Part shown: positions 34,532-40,681 of the stretch, one piece after another
How the letters are laid out: each line of letters starts with the position of its first letter
How positions within the stretch are numbered: the first letter of the stretch is position 1
From: a virus
DNA length: 45,104 bases
Strand: one strand, 5' to 3'
IMG/VR virus record: IMGVR_UViG_3300037171_000044
Span: 1 to 45,104 of that record
Program-made: the position numbers and the translations under genes
The notes under the pieces: generated by a model
The model's database searches: none
Seen by the model: only the letters and a program-made list of their open reading frames with translations
What the model was told of the DNA's origin: nothing

Positions 34532-34917
34532 TTCTTTTCCTCGAAATCGGCAACCCAACCGACGCCGGGTTCGCCCACGATGCGATAGTCCCGCCCAACC
34601 AGCCGCTCGGCCTCGGCCACTACCGGCTCCAGGTCTTTGACGACGGCGTGGACGCGGATCATGCTGATCGCCTGTACGACCTTCGCCACGAGAATGCTCG
34701 TGCAGGTCGGGTGGTCGGCCCGACCCGTCAGTCCGATTTGCGGCAGGTCTTTGTGCTCGTTGTTCAGGCAGTCCAGCAGGACCGAAAACTTCTGTCGTGC
34801 AGCGGGGTCCGCTGAGGTCTGCATCTGGCCGCAGATGATCGTTCTTAGCCGCTGGACATATTTGCTTGGCTTGCCATCATCTTTGCGATCCGGCAATGCC
34901 GGGGGTGCTTCTACCAT
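34528..34917 (-). CDS. Hypothetical protein, first gene of the polymerase operon
   Basis: A 129-residue protein. ATG at 34917 is preceded by GGAGA; a longer start at 34971 would lie inside the promoter at 34954-34981 and is rejected. The protein is helical (VQRLRTIICGQMQTSAD; ISMIRVHAVVKDLEPVV) and ends DFEEKK. It is transcribed from its own strong promoter ahead of the coiled-coil gene and the polymerase. Function unknown. Confidence 0.65.
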   Translation of the reverse strand: MVEAPPALPDRKDDGKPSKYVQRLRTIICGQMQTSADPAARQKFSVLLDCLNNEHKDLPQIGLTGRADHPTCTSILVAKVVQAISMIRVHAVVKDLEPVVAEAERLVGRDYRIVGEPGVGWVADFEEKK

Positions 34918-34953
34918 TGTATTCTCCAATAAAGTTCGATGCGTTACGCAGTT

Positions 34954-34981
34954 ATTGTACCAAAAGTTCATCCAGTGTCAA
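34954..34981 (-). promoter_or_regulatory. Sigma70 extended -10 promoter for the polymerase operon
   Basis: TTGACA (34981-34976) and TACAAT (34959-34954) on the minus strand, 16 bp apart, with TGG before the -10. Predicted start about 30 nt before ATG 34917. Confidence 0.8.
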
Positions 34982-34982
34982 G

Positions 34983-35285
34983 TTAAATCCGTCCGGGGAA
35001 TGCGATTTCAACTTGGAGTTTTCGTCCGTCCGACAGGATCAGGAACGCGGAATAGTTGCCTCCTGAATCCTTGCAACAATCACGGGCTTCCTTGAGATCG
35101 GTGATAAACTTGTGAAGTGCCTGGGGAGCATTGCACCGCACCCGCAGAAATTTAGGCTTGGCCGGGCCGTCTACTTTTTGCCCACAGCATAAGACCGGGG
35201 CAGGCATAGAAGGCATCGAAACGCCGGGGGTGGTGAACTTGCCAGTCTTTACGTTGAACGGTGCGAGGGTCGGGGGGTTACTCAT
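34983..35285 (-). CDS. Hypothetical protein
   Basis: A 100-residue protein from ATG 35285, with GGAGG at 35293-35297. It has a Pro-rich N-terminal half (NPPTLAPFNVKTGKFTTPG) and a beta/alpha C-terminal half (ALHKFITDLKEARDCCK, FLILSDGRKLQVEIAFPG). It abuts the alanine-rich gene. No recognised family. Confidence 0.6.
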   Translation of the reverse strand: MSNPPTLAPFNVKTGKFTTPGVSMPSMPAPVLCCGQKVDGPAKPKFLRVRCNAPQALHKFITDLKEARDCCKDSGGNYSAFLILSDGRKLQVEIAFPGRI

Positions 35286-35893
35286 TTGCAAGCCTCCTTC
35301 GCTATCGCGATCAAGTCAAATTTAGCCGCCCCAGCCGCCCAAGCCGCCGCCTCAGCCGCCGCCTCAGCCGCCCAAGCCGCCGCCCCAGCCGCCTCAGCCG
35401 CCGCCTCAGCCGCCCAAGCCGCCGCCTCAGCCGCCCAAGCCGCCCGCGCCGCCCCAGCCGCCGCCTCAGCCGCCGCCTCAGCCGCCTCGGGTGAACGGTC
35501 TTCACCAGATAGCCAAGCATCGGCCCACTTATTCCAAAGAGGGTTCGCACAGATTTTTTTGCCACAGAGTATCGCGAACCTCGCGACTTGCTCTGGCGTG
35601 ATTTGGGGCATAGGAATACGATGGAGCGTCCTACCGTTTCGACACCCTACTTTCGAACCGCAATCATTTTTCTCTACGGTGCCTCGCCCCTCCCACAGAT
35701 GAGCGGTTGCGAGATCAAAGTTACAATGTAGCGGGTTTAGGAGCACCGCAAGTAGTGGATGAGTATACCAGTGCGTGAATCCCGGTCCGCACAATTCGCC
35801 CTCGCCGGATGTATTATGGGTCACACCTGGACCCCATTGACATTTGTTGTACGTTTGGTCGTTTTGATCCGTTAGTTTGTATAGCTTATTCAC
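35282..35893 (-). CDS. DUF7666-like protein with C-terminal alanine/tryptophan repeats
   Basis: A 203-residue protein. GTG at 35893 has GGAGG 6 nt before it. The N-terminal ~100 residues match what I remember of a phage family of unknown function (CQWGPGVTHNTSGEGELCG, HWYTHPLLAVLLNPLHC, LHRIPMPQITPEQVARF, WADAWLSGEDRS). The C-terminal ~70 residues are low-complexity repeats of EAAAEAAAWAAEAA type, then KFDLIAIAKEACK. The repeat DNA (about 35316-35496) is a slippage-prone GCC/CCG tract, so copy number may vary between isolates. Function unknown. Confidence 0.7.
   Translation of the reverse strand: MNKLYKLTDQNDQTYNKCQWGPGVTHNTSGEGELCGPGFTHWYTHPLLAVLLNPLHCNFDLATAHLWEGRGTVEKNDCGSKVGCRNGRTLHRIPMPQITPEQVARFAILCGKKICANPLWNKWADAWLSGEDRSPEAAEAAAEAAAGAARAAWAAEAAAWAAEAAAEAAGAAAWAAEAAAEAAAWAAGAAKFDLIAIAKEACK
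35316..35496 (-). repeat. Ala-coding microsatellite-like tract
   Basis: Imperfect tandem repetition of GCCGCC, CAGCC and CAAGCC units inside the DUF7666-like gene. The plus-strand shadow frame reads as Ala/Ser-rich too. It is likely variable by slippage. Confidence 0.75.
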
Positions 35894-36071
35894 TGTCCAC
35901 CTCCAAGTCGTCGCCGGGTCGTCGGACCGAGGCAACAGCGATCTTGAGCCGGATGTGGGCACCGCAGCCGGTCCACTTGCCTGCCGCGTCCCATCGGTTG
36001 GCGACCCACACGATCCGCCCGCCTGTCAATTCACGACGGCGGATTTCGGGGTGTACGATTATGCTACCCAT
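35886..36071 (-). CDS. Small basic beta-rich protein
   Basis: A 61-residue protein from ATG 36071 with GGAG 8 nt upstream. Sequence features include HPEIRRRELTGGRIVWVANRW and ASVRRPGDDLEVDSE. It has an acidic tail and basic middle. Its stop overlaps the GTG of the DUF7666-like gene by 8 bases. No recognised family. Confidence 0.6.
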   Translation of the reverse strand: MGSIIVHPEIRRRELTGGRIVWVANRWDAAGKWTGCGAHIRLKIAVASVRRPGDDLEVDSE

Positions 36072-36240
36072 TGTAATACTCCGCACAAAGGCCATCGCAG
36101 AATTGCTGGTCCGGAGCTTCCGGCACGAATTCACGGCCGCATTCCGGGCATTCCCGCGTGTGGTCTTTCCAGGCGTCGGGGCACCCGTGCTCGTGACACA
36201 TAACGCCGTTAATCATCAACGCTCGACAATGCTTGCACAT
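36064..36240 (-). CDS. Small multi-cysteine zinc-binding protein
   Basis: A 58-residue protein from ATG 36240 with GGAGGTGC before it. Cysteines occur as CKHC, MCHEHGC, CPECG and FCDGLC, enough for two zinc ribbons or knuckles. Such small proteins often bind nucleic acid or host factors. It overlaps the next gene by 8 bases. Confidence 0.65.
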   Translation of the reverse strand: MCKHCRALMINGVMCHEHGCPDAWKDHTRECPECGREFVPEAPDQQFCDGLCAEYYNG

Positions 36241-36348
36241 TTTTGCACCTCCAGGGCACCATGCCCAAAGGGACTCCGAGGAGTTACACCCCGGAATGGC
36301 CGACTGAAAGGAGCGAAAGATCGGCCTCTGCGCTGGCATCCCTAAGAA

Positions 36349-36903
36349 TTATCCGAGGTCTTTGGCGTTGCCGAAGACCCTGGCGTTGCCGGAGACCCCG
36401 GCGTTGCCGAAGACCTTGGCGTTGCCGAAGACCTCGGCGTTGCCGGAGACCCCGGCGTTGCCGAAGACCCTGGCGTTGCCGGAGACCCCGGCGTTGCCGA
36501 AGACCTTGGCGTTGCCGAAGACCTCGGCGTTGCCGAAGACCCTGGCGTTGCCGGAGACCCCGGCGTTGCCGAAGACCTCGGCGTTGTCGAAGACCCTGGC
36601 GTTGCCGGAGACCTCGGCGTTGCCGAAGACCCTGGCGTTGCCGGAGACCCCGGCGTTGCCGAAGACCTCGGCGTTGTCGAAGACCCTGGCGTTGCCGAAG
36701 ACCTCGGCGTTGCCGGAGACCCTGGCGTTGCCGAAGACCTTGGCGAAAAAACCCACAAAAACAGTTTTGTCCACTATCGCGGTGTCAGCTACTAAACCAC
36801 CACCGTTACAATGACGATGGTATTTAACGCCGTCAATTGTAATGGCAGTGCCCTTGACTATTATTCCCATATCTTCGGGCCATCTTGCATACTTGATTTT
36901 CAT
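36349..36903 (-). CDS. Hexapeptide-repeat left-handed beta-helix protein
   Basis: A 184-residue protein with GGAGGTGCAAGC before ATG. Residues 1-54 are a non-repetitive lead (GIIVKGTAITIDGVKYHRH). From there 21 consecutive hexads of the form V[FS][GD]NAx fill residues ~55-180, the signature of left-handed beta-helices used by acyltransferases and YdcK-like proteins. Eighteen bases per repeat with near-identical codons suggest recent tandem expansion. There is no acyltransferase catalytic histidine visible. A structural or binding role is the safe reading. Function unknown. Confidence 0.8.
   Translation of the reverse strand: MKIKYARWPEDMGIIVKGTAITIDGVKYHRHCNGGGLVADTAIVDKTVFVGFFAKVFGNARVSGNAEVFGNARVFDNAEVFGNAGVSGNARVFGNAEVSGNARVFDNAEVFGNAGVSGNARVFGNAEVFGNAKVFGNAGVSGNARVFGNAGVSGNAEVFGNAKVFGNAGVSGNARVFGNAKDLG
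36361..36738 (-). repeat. 21 tandem 18-bp repeats
   Basis: Array of 21 copies of an 18-bp unit inside the beta-helix gene, differing mainly at the codons for residues 2, 3 and 6 of each hexad. It is long enough for recombination-driven copy-number change. It also leaves long open frames on the opposite strand that are shadows. Confidence 0.9.
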
Positions 36904-36938
36904 GCTTGCACCTCCAAGCCACTATCGGCTAATCCTAC

Positions 36939-36959
36939 GGCGGGGGGTTGCACCCCGCC
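36939..36959 (-). promoter_or_regulatory. Stem-loop between small genes
   Basis: GGCGGGG/CCCCGCC 7-bp stem with a 7-nt loop in the 94-base gap upstream of the beta-helix gene. No U-tract follows on either strand. It may be an mRNA processing or attenuation point. Confidence 0.45.
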
Positions 36960-36997
36960 TCACGGCGTAACCCGTGTAGGACACATATCGGCCCGCG

Positions 36998-37195
36998 TTA
37001 GCGGACCGGAGCATCAACCAGCTTGCCGCCGCGTAGCACTTGAGCCTTGACAGGCGGCAGGTCCACCGGATCGGTTTTTGAATAGGTCTTGAATGGGGCT
37101 TTAACGCCCGCGTCAAGACACGCGGCATGATACTCGAATTGAAGATTCGTTTCATCCGCTTCTTGAATCGCATGATTGTAAATTCCGACTTTCAT
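36998..37195 (-). CDS. Hypothetical small protein
   Basis: A 65-residue protein with GGAGGTAGC before ATG, first gene after the promoter at 37248-37276. Helical N-terminus (YNHAIQEADETNLQFEYHA) then a Pro/Val/Lys-rich end (DPVDLPPVKAQVLRGGKLV). No recognised family. Confidence 0.6.
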   Translation of the reverse strand: MKVGIYNHAIQEADETNLQFEYHAACLDAGVKAPFKTYSKTDPVDLPPVKAQVLRGGKLVDAPVR

Positions 37196-37247
37196 CTTTG
37201 CTACCTCCAGTTAAAGTTCTGTTCGGTCACAATTGAAGCATAAGCGT

Positions 37248-37276
37248 AGTTTACCACGAAAGCAAATAATTGTCAA
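37248..37276 (-). promoter_or_regulatory. Sigma70 extended -10 promoter with operator dyad
   Basis: TTGACA (37276-37271) and TAAACT (37253-37248), 17 bp apart, TGG before the -10. A perfect 12-bp inverted repeat with a 2-bp centre (37263-37288) covers the -35: arms read CAAATAATTGTC and GACAATTATTTG. This geometry fits repressor binding blocking polymerase. Confidence 0.75.
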
Positions 37277-37281
37277 GACAA

Positions 37282-37608
37282 TTATTTGGCATCATGGATT
37301 AGGTGGGTACCACCCCAATGATCGGCAAGCCATTGTTCTGCCTGGGGTTGTGCCGCAACGAAATCCTTGCCCGCAACCACAAGCCATGCCTTGTGCATAC
37401 AGCAATTGCCCGAGGGTGTAGCTTTGAACCGGCATCGAATCTTGTAGTAATCCCGCAAGTAATCACGCAACTCTATCAACTCCCGTTTCGCTAAGCTTGC
37501 CGGAGCCGGGCCTTCCTCATCGGTCACAGAACACCCCGCAACCGCGTATTGGGGGATGCGGTATGAATCGCGTCCCCAACCGTCATTACCCTTATGAAAA
37601 CGTGCCAT
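37282..37608 (-). CDS. Hypothetical protein
   Basis: A 108-residue protein. ATG 37608 has GGAGGTCGTATC upstream; a longer start at 37644 lies in the promoter and is rejected. The protein has a helical middle (KRELIELRDYLRDYYKIRC), several cysteines (CRFKATPSGNCCMHK) and a His/Trp-rich end (QWLADHWGGTHLIHD). No recognised family. Its stop lies inside the operator dyad of the next promoter. Confidence 0.6.
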   Translation of the reverse strand: MARFHKGNDGWGRDSYRIPQYAVAGCSVTDEEGPAPASLAKRELIELRDYLRDYYKIRCRFKATPSGNCCMHKAWLVVAGKDFVAAQPQAEQWLADHWGGTHLIHDAK

Positions 37609-37630
37609 GATACGACCTCCAATTCTTCCG

Positions 37631-37660
37631 GTTTTACCGGACAAAGCAAATAATTGTCAA
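37631..37660 (-). promoter_or_regulatory. Sigma70-like promoter with copy of the operator dyad
   Basis: TTGACA (37660-37655) and TAAAAC (37636-37631), 18 bp apart. The dyad at 37647-37672 has the same arms as that at 37263-37288 with one mismatch (GAG for GAC). About 28 of 29 bases around the -35 agree between the two sites. Confidence 0.6.
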
Positions 37661-37665
37661 GAGAA

Positions 37666-37824
37666 TTATTTGACTAGCAGACATATCGCCACGATCACGC
37701 CTGCCATGAGCACCGCCCACCCGCCTATGCACCATAGCAGGGTGCGGGTATCGCGGTGCATGAGTCTCGGACGGCCTAGCGGCGGAGTTACGTTCATACA
37801 CCAGTGTTCAGGATACCTTGGCAT
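37666..37824 (-). CDS. Small single-span membrane protein
   Basis: A 52-residue protein from ATG 37824 with GGAGGTCCGCA upstream. After ~28 polar residues rich in Arg and Pro, residues ~29-50 are hydrophobic (LLWCIGGWAVLMAGVIVAIC), ending LLVK. It would insert in the inner membrane. Its stop overlaps the second operator. Function unknown; anti-host or membrane-disturbing small proteins have this look. Confidence 0.65.
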   Translation of the reverse strand: MPRYPEHWCMNVTPPLGRPRLMHRDTRTLLWCIGGWAVLMAGVIVAICLLVK

Positions 37825-38035
37825 TGCGGACCTCCGCTAACGGTGTAAGAAGGTAGACATCATACCACGATCCGCCGACGATCCAGCCGACGTGCCTTGC
37901 TGATCCATCGGCATTGTCGCGATAGCTGTTCCTAGCCGACTTCTTGCCGACACGTTCGAGCAGGGTTTTCCGGGGCGTCTCAGACTCATAAACGACGCGA
38001 TTGCCATACTGGTCGATTGCTAACCATTTACGCAT
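37808..38035 (-). CDS. Hypothetical small protein
   Basis: A 75-residue protein with AAGGAACAAGAC before ATG. It is basic in the middle (RVGKKSARNSYRDNADGSARH) and ends with a beta-like stretch (VGGSWYDVYLLTPLAEV). No recognised family. Its tail overlaps the start of the small membrane protein by 17 bases. Confidence 0.6.
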   Translation of the reverse strand: MRKWLAIDQYGNRVVYESETPRKTLLERVGKKSARNSYRDNADGSARHVGWIVGGSWYDVYLLTPLAEVRNAKVS

Positions 38036-38059
38036 GTCTTGTTCCTTTCTATAGTAAGT

Positions 38060-38125
38060 CTACATTGTCAAAAGGACGTAGGCAAATCCAACACGAACCG
38101 CCCAACTAAAAACTTTAGCAAACAT
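38060..38125 (-). CDS. Putative 21-residue hydrophobic peptide
   Basis: ATG 38125 with a near-perfect ribosome site GGGAGGTCCACC, followed by 21 codons and TAG. The product is mostly hydrophobic with basic residues (FAKVFSWAVRVGFAYVLLT), resembling a membrane-acting micropeptide. The strong ribosome site is the main support. It could also be a leader peptide coupled to the gene at 37808. Confidence 0.4.
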   Translation of the reverse strand: MFAKVFSWAVRVGFAYVLLTM

Positions 38126-38170
38126 GGTGGACCTCCCAGTGATGTTGTAAGCACAGCCACTGCACTTGGA

Positions 38171-38872
38171 TCAGAATGGCGCAATGGAGTCTCCAGTCTC
38201 GGAATAGACTTCCGTCTTGTGCGTAGGCCGTGAACCATCCCATTGTTCCGCATCGGCAGTCATTTGGATACATATCCATACTGCCGCTTGCAATTGGCAG
38301 GGTTGCAAGGCAAGGCGAATAGCGGCCTCGCGGAACAATTCTTCCAGCTTGCGGTACAGGCAGACATAGCGATTGCCCGCGCCTCTGGCGAATTGTTCCA
38401 GGTCGAGGCCACGAAATACCCATCGGTCTAAAGTAACACGATAGGATGATTCGGGATTCAGAATGTTGGAATAGAATGCCTGAGTCTTAGGACCATACCG
38501 CGTAGCTACCATGCTGGCGATATCGGCTTGTGGTTTGGCCTTGAGTATCGCGATTGCCTTACGCTTTTGGCCGTCATAGGTTACGACGATAACGCCGTCA
38601 AGGTCAAGGCCGTCATAATTGGCCCTACAGAGATTTTCCGCGTCCCGTTTGTTCACGTCCCATCGGTTTTGAACCGATAGACAAGCTATGACGCCCACGG
38701 CTTGTTCCAAGGTCACATTGTACCGTGTGGATAATTCCTGAGCAAACATATGGGTGTTATGATACCATACCTTGCCCTGTGCCAATTGACTGGCAGTCAA
38801 CAAGTTGCCCCATGCGTCTAATCGCTTGCGTACGGTAGTTAGGTTGTAAGGTTTAATCGCCATAGGTTTCAT
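38171..38872 (-). CDS. DUF7178-like protein
   Basis: A 233-residue protein. Segments LEQAVGVIACLSVQNRWDV, AIAILKAKPQADIASMV, KTQAFYSNILNPESSY and VTLDRWVFRG recall a phage family of unknown function that looks like a helix-hairpin-helix, glycosylase-type fold. It is the longest gene of the small-gene region. Two in-frame ATGs (38872, 38863) are possible. Its start overlaps the upstream gene by 20 bases. Enzyme activity is not shown. Confidence 0.65.
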   Translation of the reverse strand: MKPMAIKPYNLTTVRKRLDAWGNLLTASQLAQGKVWYHNTHMFAQELSTRYNVTLEQAVGVIACLSVQNRWDVNKRDAENLCRANYDGLDLDGVIVVTYDGQKRKAIAILKAKPQADIASMVATRYGPKTQAFYSNILNPESSYRVTLDRWVFRGLDLEQFARGAGNRYVCLYRKLEELFREAAIRLALQPCQLQAAVWICIQMTADAEQWDGSRPTHKTEVYSETGDSIAPF

Positions 38873-39149
38873 CGGTTAGAGGATCGTAGTTAGAGGATGA
38901 TGGATCGGTATTGACGTTGACCGGAGCTGCTCCATACATTGCGTTAACACATGAATGTACGAAGGCCGCTTTTTCTATGCTAGATAGTGTCTTTACCCGG
39001 ATAGTCAATTGGGCACAGTCCAACGTCCCATGCCAACACTCTGAACATAGCGGGCCAGAAATCACGTGCCCACCTAAGAATTCAGGAAGAATGATATCGC
39101 CGTATGGATGCGACGTGTACTTGTGACAAGATGTGCAAATAATCGCCAT
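38853..39149 (-). CDS. Small protein with two cysteine pairs
   Basis: A 98-residue protein with GAGGTG before ATG. CTSCHKYTSH and PLCSECWHG give a C4 zinc site. The second half is helical (TIRVKTLSSIEKAAFVHSC) with a hydrophilic end. It is read from the leftward promoter at 39479-39507. No recognised family. Confidence 0.6.
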   Translation of the reverse strand: MAIICTSCHKYTSHPYGDIILPEFLGGHVISGPLCSECWHGTLDCAQLTIRVKTLSSIEKAAFVHSCVNAMYGAAPVNVNTDPSSSNYDPLTDETYGD

Positions 39150-39174
39150 AATTCACCTCTAATTGAAGTATACG

Positions 39175-39456
39175 TTACAAAACCGGCGGAAGCAAATTGG
39201 GTTTGGCCCCATTGGGTTTGGCCCGCTTGCCCTGGCACTCCGCCGTTAAGGTCTCCAATTGGGCTTTGAGCTTTGGACCCAACACAGGATCATCGTAGTA
39301 TTGATCGTAAAGCTCTGTAAGCCGATTGATTTCTTTGCGATTGTCAAGATACTTGTGCCAGCACCGCTTGCAATAGGCTTGGCTTCCGTAATCCCGACGA
39401 TGAATGGTTTGGCCGCACTTAGGGCACTCGCGATATTCTGTGAATTCTTTAGCCAT
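39175..39456 (-). CDS. Zinc-ribbon protein
   Basis: A 93-residue protein with GGAG before ATG, first gene after the promoter at 39479-39507. CPKCGQTIHRRDYG and YCKRCWHK form a zinc ribbon (about residues 11-33). A charged helical segment follows (NRKEINRLTELYDQYYDD) and a Lys/Pro-rich tail. It probably binds nucleic acid. As an early first gene next to the GGGTAA cluster it is a candidate regulator or origin-binding protein (inference). Confidence 0.65.
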   Translation of the reverse strand: MAKEFTEYRECPKCGQTIHRRDYGSQAYCKRCWHKYLDNRKEINRLTELYDQYYDDPVLGPKLKAQLETLTAECQGKRAKPNGAKPNLLPPVL

Positions 39457-39478
39457 TGGCTAATCTCCTATGACGATC

Positions 39479-39507
39479 AATGTAGCATATTACTGTAAGG
39501 CTGTCAA
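39479..39507 (-). promoter_or_regulatory. Sigma70 promoter for the zinc-ribbon gene
   Basis: TTGACA (39507-39502) and TACATT (39484-39479), 17 bp apart, with TGC before the -10 (extended -10). The first GGGTAA motif begins one base beyond the -35. Confidence 0.75.
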
Positions 39508-39863
39508 GGGTAAACCTTACGGGTAAGGAAAATAACATGGGGTAAGGTCGAATGAGCAAACCCCTTGAAACAAGCTATTTACTGTTATTATCTCTGTTAT
39601 CTATTCTAATAAAGGAGTAGGACTATAGAGAAGGCATTACCCCCTTACGGGTAATACTTATTCTACGGACGGAGACAGCAAATTGGGGGGGGGTAATAGT
39701 GATAATATCGGGTAAAGTAGGGGCAAAAGTGCCAAATATGGGGGGTTTTTGCATAAATGAGTATTACCCTAATAAGGGGGGGTAATACCGCTTTTTGGGC
39801 TTACCGTAATATTAGGGTAATACAGGCTGCACAAAAACTGCGCAACTGCACAAAGATTGTGCA
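39508..39863. other. Non-coding region with GGGTAA cluster (candidate origin or regulatory array)
   Basis: No gene is visible between 39457 and 40011. GGGTAA or its complement occurs ten times: 39508, 39521, 39540, 39637 (reverse), 39649, 39691, 39710, 39764 (reverse), 39780 and 39815. The region also has G-runs (nine G at 39685-39693, six at 39740-39745, seven at 39776-39782), AT-rich stretches, two CTGCACAAA copies (39827, 39846) and a dyad TGCACAA-AGA-TTGTGCA (39847-39863). Clustered short repeats beside AT-rich DNA fit an iteron-type origin or a multi-site operator. Confidence 0.6.
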
Positions 39864-39910
39864 ACTAGGTCGGTTTGACGCCCGTTTGACCGGTGTCCCC
39901 CGCTCGCGAG

Positions 39911-39954
39911 CATAAAATAAAACCCCCGACATGCTTCTTACACCATGTCGGGGG
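39911..39954 (-). terminator. Rho-independent terminator (leftward)
   Basis: 11-bp stem CCCCCGACATG/CATGTCGGGGG (39923-39933 with 39944-39954) and a 10-nt loop. On the minus strand it is followed by TTTTATTTTATG. It lies 58 bases past the stop of the gene at 40012-40326 and insulates the repeat region from that transcript. Confidence 0.88.
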
Positions 39955-40011
39955 CACGTAGACCACAAGGTCTGCGATTAGTTATGGCCGATGGGCCTAG
40001 GGCTTGTCCCC

Positions 40012-40326
40012 TTACGGGGTAACGTATTCGACGACGCCATCTATCTCCAGATATACGCATGTCTGAAATAGTTCACGGGCGATTTGCTTGGCAAGGTTGT
40101 GCATATCTGATTCGACAAGCGTAGGGAATGTTGCATGTGGCCTATCCATTGCGGCGATATCGAACACCGTCACGGGTTCCACGATCAATTGGCCTTGATC
40201 GTCCTTCCACCCGCCGACAGCCTGCGTGGCCGTGAACCCTCCAGCAATGTCTGCGATAAGTGAACCGTATGCAACTATCGGGGAAGTATTCCTGTTATAA
40301 TTTGGTACGATCAATCGAATCTTCAT
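40012..40326 (-). CDS. Hypothetical phage protein, first leftward gene
   Basis: A 104-residue protein with AAGGAG 6 nt before ATG. Sequence includes AGGFTATQAVGGWKDDQG, ESDMHNLAKQIARELFQ and VYLEIDGVVEYV, a pattern common in small phage and plasmid proteins of unknown function. It forms a single-gene transcription unit between its own promoter (40361-40388) and a strong terminator, so it may be a highly expressed early protein. Confidence 0.65.
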   Translation of the reverse strand: MKIRLIVPNYNRNTSPIVAYGSLIADIAGGFTATQAVGGWKDDQGQLIVEPVTVFDIAAMDRPHATFPTLVESDMHNLAKQIARELFQTCVYLEIDGVVEYVTP

Positions 40327-40360
40327 ATCTTACTCCTTCAATGGCGTTATTGCCACTGGG

Positions 40361-40388
40361 AATATACGACACGCTAGACAGATAGCAA
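40361..40388 (-). promoter_or_regulatory. Sigma70-like leftward promoter
   Basis: TTGCTA (40388-40383) and TATATT (40366-40361), 16 bp apart, 35 bases upstream of ATG 40326. The -10 matches at 5 of 6 positions and the -35 at 4 of 6. It lacks the TGn extension. Confidence 0.55.
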
Positions 40389-40446
40389 GAGAATAATAAA
40401 TTTTATTGTGATGCAACATATAAGGATTACATGTCGCTACATGGTA

Positions 40447-40470
40447 TAGGTCTATGCGTAGGTCTATGCG
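40447..40470 (+). repeat. Two tandem 12-bp repeats
   Basis: TAGGTCTATGCG twice in a row plus TAGG of a third copy, between the divergent promoters. A small operator or iteron is plausible. Confidence 0.7.
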
Positions 40471-40520
40471 TAGGGGACGGGGTATGGCCTCCCGGATCGT
40501 CTTCCCCAAATGGGACTCTA

Positions 40521-40619
40521 GATTACCGGAACCCATCGACACGAAATTCCATTGCAAACAATATGGGAGGGCAAGCCACGATTACCGGCACCCATCGACT
40601 TAAACTTTCAATGCAAACA
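40521..40619 (+). repeat. Two 40-bp direct repeats 59 bp apart
   Basis: Units 40521-40560 and 40580-40619 agree at 33 of 40 positions. Conserved blocks are GATTACCGG, ACCCATCGAC and TGCAAACA. They lie just ahead of the rightward late genes and have no coding potential. They may be binding sites for a late activator or part of an origin. Confidence 0.8.
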
Positions 40620-40628
40620 TTAAATAGC

Positions 40629-40671
40629 CCTTGACCGGCTTCGCCCTACCGGGTAGGATGAAGGGTCAAGG
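40629..40671 (+). promoter_or_regulatory. Candidate rightward promoter inside an inverted repeat
   Basis: TTGACC (40631-40636) and TAGGAT (40654-40659) with a 17-bp spacer. The same stretch forms an 8-bp dyad CCTTGACC (40629-40636) / GGTCAAGG (40664-40671) enclosing a second CCTACC/GGTAGG pairing. Transcription would begin near 40666, just before the ATG at 40682. Confidence 0.45.
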
Positions 40672-40681
40672 AATAAGAACT

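Noticed and set aside
34917-34971. Longer N-terminus for the gene at 34528
   Set aside because: The extra codons run through the -10 and spacer of the promoter at 34954-34981. ATG 34917 has its own GGAGA site.
36361-36738. CRISPR-like array
   Set aside because: The repeats are contiguous, with no unique spacers, and they code for hexapeptides. No Cas proteins are present apart from the Cas4-like nuclease, which belongs to phage recombination.
36243-36827. Long plus-strand frames through the 18-bp repeats (Arg/Pro/Cys and Leu/Pro/Thr repeats)
   Set aside because: An 18-bp repeat keeps all frames open. Only the minus-strand frame has a ribosome site and a sensible beta-helix pattern.
38043-38071. 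TTGACA at 38071-38066 as a further leftward promoter
   Set aside because: The only TATA-like hexamer is 12 bp away, too close, and the TTGACA lies within codons of the 21-residue peptide.
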